A DNA stretch of 6,032 nucleotides from Actinomycetes bacterium (lineage in GTDB: Bacteria; Actinomycetota; Actinomycetes; Actinomycetales; JAJYRW01), in the NCBI GenBank assembly GCA_021793895.1, contig JAJYRW010000096.1, positions 1 through 6,032 of the forward strand, in the 5' to 3' direction. The notes beneath the pieces were generated by a model. The model did no database searches, was not told where the DNA came from, and saw only the letters and a program-made list of their open reading frames with translations. The translations under genes were made by a program, and so were the position numbers. Positions 5,846 to 6,032 of the stretch are shown piece after piece. Every line of letters starts with the position of its first letter. The first letter of the stretch is position 1.

Positions 5846-6032
5846 TTTCTTCGATCTAAACCGGATCTTCGGTCGAAAGCCCAACGGAAAGCAACGAAGC
5901 CTTGTTGACCTCTTGCAATCGGAAGTCCTGGGCGGCGGACTCCTGCTAGCGGCAGCAGCACTGGCATTGATCTGGGCAAACTCACCGTTTTCTGACAGTT
6001 ACTTCGCGGTGCGCGACACCGCCTTCGGCCCC
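5823..6032 (+). CDS. nhaA: Na+/H+ antiporter NhaA, N-terminal part, cut by the window edge
   Basis: This inner-membrane antiporter expels sodium in exchange for protons, serving pH and salt homeostasis. Only the first 70 codons are present. After a basic N-terminal extension of about 30 residues (SRSRPARFFDLNRIFGRKPNGK), the sequence runs LLQSEVLGGGLLLAAAALALIWANSPFSDSYFAVRDTAFGP. This is the family's first transmembrane helix (about 38-53), with the hallmark E-x2-GG-x3-L and WANSP followed by D-x-YF. The GTG at 5823 is chosen because AAAGGAG (5811-5817) lies 5 nt before it. The ion-binding aspartates are beyond the window. It follows acs in the same direction after 119 nt and probably has its own promoter. 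A broken gene cannot be excluded from this part alone. Confidence 0.92.
   Translation, partial: MSRSRPARFFDLNRIFGRKPNGKQRSLVDLLQSEVLGGGLLLAAAALALIWANSPFSDSYFAVRDTAFGP

Noticed and set aside
1..6032. CRISPR array, insertion sequence, tRNA, rRNA, prophage or defence system
   Set aside because: I saw no regularly spaced repeats, transposase-like frames, cloverleaf sequence or defence-type domains. All coding space is taken by metabolic and transport genes.

Overview
The window is an ordinary chromosomal stretch, most likely from an actinobacterium of moderate GC content. This assignment rests on the GTG starts behind strong Shine-Dalgarno sites, a carbohydrate ABC transporter with no ATPase gene of its own, an actinobacterial-looking acetyl-CoA synthetase and a DosR-like palindrome. 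It is an inference, because there is no rRNA or other phylogenetic marker here.

Layout from left to right. (1) Positions 1-250, minus strand: the N-terminal 83 codons of a short-chain dehydrogenase/reductase (SDR), cut by the window edge. (2) Positions 251-381: a divergent control region with a candidate promoter and a 12-bp near-palindrome. (3) Positions 382-3519, plus strand: a three-gene transport operon made of a lipoprotein solute-binding protein, a MalF/UgpA-type permease and a MalG/UgpE-type permease. A strong 20-pair hairpin lies between the binding-protein gene and the first permease gene, and the two permease genes overlap by ATGA. (4) Positions 3520-3696: an intergenic region with a candidate acs promoter and a DosR/OsdR-like palindrome. 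(5) Positions 3697-5703, plus strand: a complete AMP-forming acetyl-CoA synthetase (acs) with all core motifs. (6) Positions 5704-5822: an intergenic region with two inverted repeats and a candidate -10 element. (7) Positions 5823-6032, plus strand: the first 70 codons of an NhaA-type Na+/H+ antiporter, cut by the right edge.

How the genes may work together: the transporter probably imports a sugar, polyol or glycoside, driven by a shared MsiK/UgpC-type ATPase encoded elsewhere. The divergent SDR is a plausible first catabolic enzyme, for example oxidising an imported polyol. acs activates acetate to acetyl-CoA and looks like a separate transcription unit, as does nhaA. By eye, the transporter block is more AT-rich and uses more TTA, ATA and AGA codons than acs, which fits an accessory catabolic cassette next to core genes.

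I found no novel multi-gene system, mobile element, CRISPR array, tRNA or rRNA. The items most worth a second look are regulatory: the intercistronic hairpin, the DosR-like box before acs, and the 12-bp inverted repeat that brackets the nhaA start.
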